Positions 62,582-64,000 of a stretch of 64,000 nucleotides of DNA are shown here, piece after piece. The first letter of the stretch is position 1, and every line of letters begins with the position of its first letter. The DNA comes from Kribbella catacumbae DSM 19601 (GTDB lineage Bacteria > Actinomycetota > Actinomycetes > Propionibacteriales > Kribbellaceae), in the NCBI RefSeq assembly GCF_000372465.1, contig NZ_AQUZ01000005.1, positions 62,001 to 126,000 of the forward strand. Direction: 5' to 3'. The notes below the pieces were generated by a model that was not told the origin of the DNA, searched no databases, and saw only the letters and a list, made by a program, of their open reading frames with translations. The translations under genes were made by a program, and so were the position numbers.

Positions 62582-63844
62582 ATGAGTGGTGACGCGGCAG
62601 ACGACGGGCCAGCGAAGGCGATCGCCCGTCCGGGAGTGTTCGAGACCTGGCGGCAGACCCCGCGCGAGGCCAAGGCGCTGCTGGCCGGAGTGTTCGTCAG
62701 CAAACTGGCCGCATTCCTGCAGATCTTCCTCGTCCTGTTCCTGACCCATCGCGGGTTCTCGGCCGGTCAGGCCGGCTTCGCTCTCGGCGTGTACGGCGCG
62801 GGCGCGGTGCTCGGTACCGCGCTCGGTGGCTGGCTCAGCGATCGGCTCAGTCCGCGCTCGGCGACGGTGATCTCGATGATGGGGTCCGCAGGCCTGATCG
62901 CGTCGCTGATCTACATCAAGTACTACCCGCTGATCCTGCTGGCCGTCCTCCTGGTCAGCGCGGTCGGCCAGTTCTACCGGCCGGCGGCGCAGTCGATGAT
63001 CACTCAGCTCACCCCGCCCGACAAGCTGGTGATGGTGACCGCGATGTACATGCTGTGCGTGAACCTGGGCACCACGGTCGCGCCGCTGGTCGGGGTCGCG
63101 CTGGCCCAGATCTCGTACAACCTGCTCTTCTGGGCCGAGGCGCTCGCCGTGCTCGCCTTCGGTCTGATCGCGCTGGTCGCGCTGCCCAAACCGGATCGCA
63201 GCGCCCGCGCGGCCGCCAAGGCAGAGGCGGCCGAGCCGCCGATCCGCGGTCGCTACCTGGACGTGCTTCGCGACCGCCGGTACTCGCTGTTCATGCTCGC
63301 CTTCTTCCTCCAGGCGGTCGTCTACTGTCAGTACACCGCCGCTTTGCCGCTGGCGATCAAGGCGGCCGGGCAGAGCATCTGGTGGTACGGCGCACTGATC
63401 ACGATGAACGCGATCATCTGTGCGACCTGCCAGATGATCGCGACCAAATTCGTCCAGGGCTGGTCGATCCGGGTGGTGCAGCTGATCGGCTTCACCCTGG
63501 TGGCGATGGGCTACGCGATGTACGCGATCGAGATGCTGCCGGTGTTCCTGATCCTGGGCACACTGTTCTGGACCCTGTCGGAGATCATCGGCGTGCCGAC
63601 GATGTTCGCCTATCCGGGCATGATCGCGCCGCCGCACCTGCGTGGCCGGTACTTCGGGGCGATGCAGACCATGTTCGGCCTCGGGGCGACGGTCGGCCCG
63701 GTGCTCGGGGTGCTGTTGTTCCAGCACATCGGCCAGCGGGTCTGGCTGTGGATGACGCTGATCGAGGTGGTCGCCACGGTGATCGGCGCGATCGGCCTCC
63801 GCCGCCCCATCCCGGCCCAGCCGACGGCGCCCGCCGTCGCCTAG
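62582..63844 (+). CDS. MFS transporter, DHA1-like
   Basis: A 420-residue, 12-helix transporter. GFALGVYGAGAVLGTALGG, GWLSDRLSPRSATVISM (motif A) and GQFYRPAAQSMITQLTPPD resemble MdtH/SotB-type exporters. ATG 62582 is preceded by AGCAGGGGG. It lies divergent to the P450 with 183 bp between starts. It could export a product or intermediate of the P450 or be unrelated. The stop overlaps the next gene by 3 bp. Confidence 0.86.
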   Translation: MSGDAADDGPAKAIARPGVFETWRQTPREAKALLAGVFVSKLAAFLQIFLVLFLTHRGFSAGQAGFALGVYGAGAVLGTALGGWLSDRLSPRSATVISMMGSAGLIASLIYIKYYPLILLAVLLVSAVGQFYRPAAQSMITQLTPPDKLVMVTAMYMLCVNLGTTVAPLVGVALAQISYNLLFWAEALAVLAFGLIALVALPKPDRSARAAAKAEAAEPPIRGRYLDVLRDRRYSLFMLAFFLQAVVYCQYTAALPLAIKAAGQSIWWYGALITMNAIICATCQMIATKFVQGWSIRVVQLIGFTLVAMGYAMYAIEMLPVFLILGTLFWTLSEIIGVPTMFAYPGMIAPPHLRGRYFGAMQTMFGLGATVGPVLGVLLFQHIGQRVWLWMTLIEVVATVIGAIGLRRPIPAQPTAPAVA

Positions 63845-64000
63845 CCCTGCGGCTTGTCCTGGGGGCGATCGGGATCGATGACCTCGCCCTGGACGATGTC
63901 GTCGGAGGCCGCGCGTTCGCGGTGCGCCCGGTCGGTGTCGTCCGCGGTGGGTGGCCGGAACGTGCCGGGCATGAAGCCGGTGATGGGGTTGCCGCCCAGT
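63841..64000 (-). CDS. Probable FxsA-family membrane protein (C-terminal tail only)
   Basis: The minus strand reads an open frame of 52 codons, LGGNPITGFMPGTFRPP ..., with DDIVQGEVIDPDRP shortly before the stop at 63843-63841. This acidic tail with a GEVIDP motif is typical of actinomycete FxsA proteins, which are encoded near rbpA in related genomes. The membrane part lies beyond the window, so the call rests on the tail and context. Confidence 0.55.
   Translation of the reverse strand, partial: LGGNPITGFMPGTFRPPTADDTDRAHRERAASDDIVQGEVIDPDRPQDKPQG

Overview
The window is one contiguous, very GC-rich stretch of an actinomycete chromosome. Evidence for this is an RbpA gene (RNA polymerase-binding protein, Actinobacteria only) behind a near-perfect SigR-type promoter, a Nur-like nickel box, many GTG starts and apparently leaderless genes, and dense small regulator/enzyme pairs. 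Style and gene content look like Kribbella or a close Nocardioidales relative; that is inference, not proof. No rRNA, tRNA, CRISPR array, integrase, transposase or phage gene was seen.

Layout. 1-2.4 kb: end of a sugar ABC locus (Tat/lipoprotein binding protein, LacI regulator). 2.4-6.4 kb: two regulator/enzyme pairs (SDR/MarR around a 32-bp perfect palindrome; MocR/class V aminotransferase with overlapping divergent starts). 6.6-11.3 kb: MFS pump, TetR and a short UvrA-like ABC protein. 11.3-17.8 kb: SnoaL-like and SRPBCC proteins, secreted M4 protease, AlkZ-type glycosylase homologue, secreted SGNH esterase, DUF998 protein. 17.9-20.5 kb: CbiMQO-type ECF metal importer under a Nur-like operator. 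20.5-30.2 kb: two Lpd-family flavoproteins, a membrane-tethered PstS-like protein, a phosphodiesterase, a truncated haemoglobin, a frameshifted methyltransferase, a multidomain peptidoglycan hydrolase and a PGPGW membrane protein. 30.2-33.5 kb: MFS pump and FAD monooxygenase/TetR pair. 33.5-40.4 kb: rhamnoside locus (AraC, GH78 alpha-L-rhamnosidase, binding protein, two permeases). 40.5-47.3 kb: methyltransferases, class V aminotransferase, GDPD, GNAT, UMF1-type MFS, Lrp/LysE pair. 47.3-54.4 kb: polyuronide locus: ABC importer (binding protein, two permeases), a vestigial GH29 fucosidase start, and two PL6-family lyases flanking an AraC regulator. 54.7-58.7 kb: MacAB-like efflux operon with a DUF5666-like exported protein. 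58.7-61.1 kb: ECF42-type sigma factor with its DGPF partner, then rbpA. 61.1-64 kb: cytochrome P450 with an unusual I-helix, an MFS transporter and the tail of a probable FxsA.

How it works together. Three sugar-import loci each carry a local regulator. The two complete importers lack an ATPase gene and probably borrow a shared MsiK-type ATPase. Several drug/redox modules follow the same plan: regulator, divergent or adjacent enzyme or pump, operator palindrome between them.

The most unusual content is in what is decaying or sits between genes: a family of imperfect palindromes sharing CCGGACCGCC-type ends in intergenic spacers, other long inverted repeats, and several gene remnants (GH29 start, MerR tail, methyltransferase tail, frameshifted genes). 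No large, clearly novel multi-gene system was found. The best leads are the palindrome family, the PL6/AraC/PL6 operon with the fossil fucosidase leader, the NlpC-like/M23/VanY fusion, the Nur-controlled metal importer and the P450 lacking the acid of its acid-alcohol pair.
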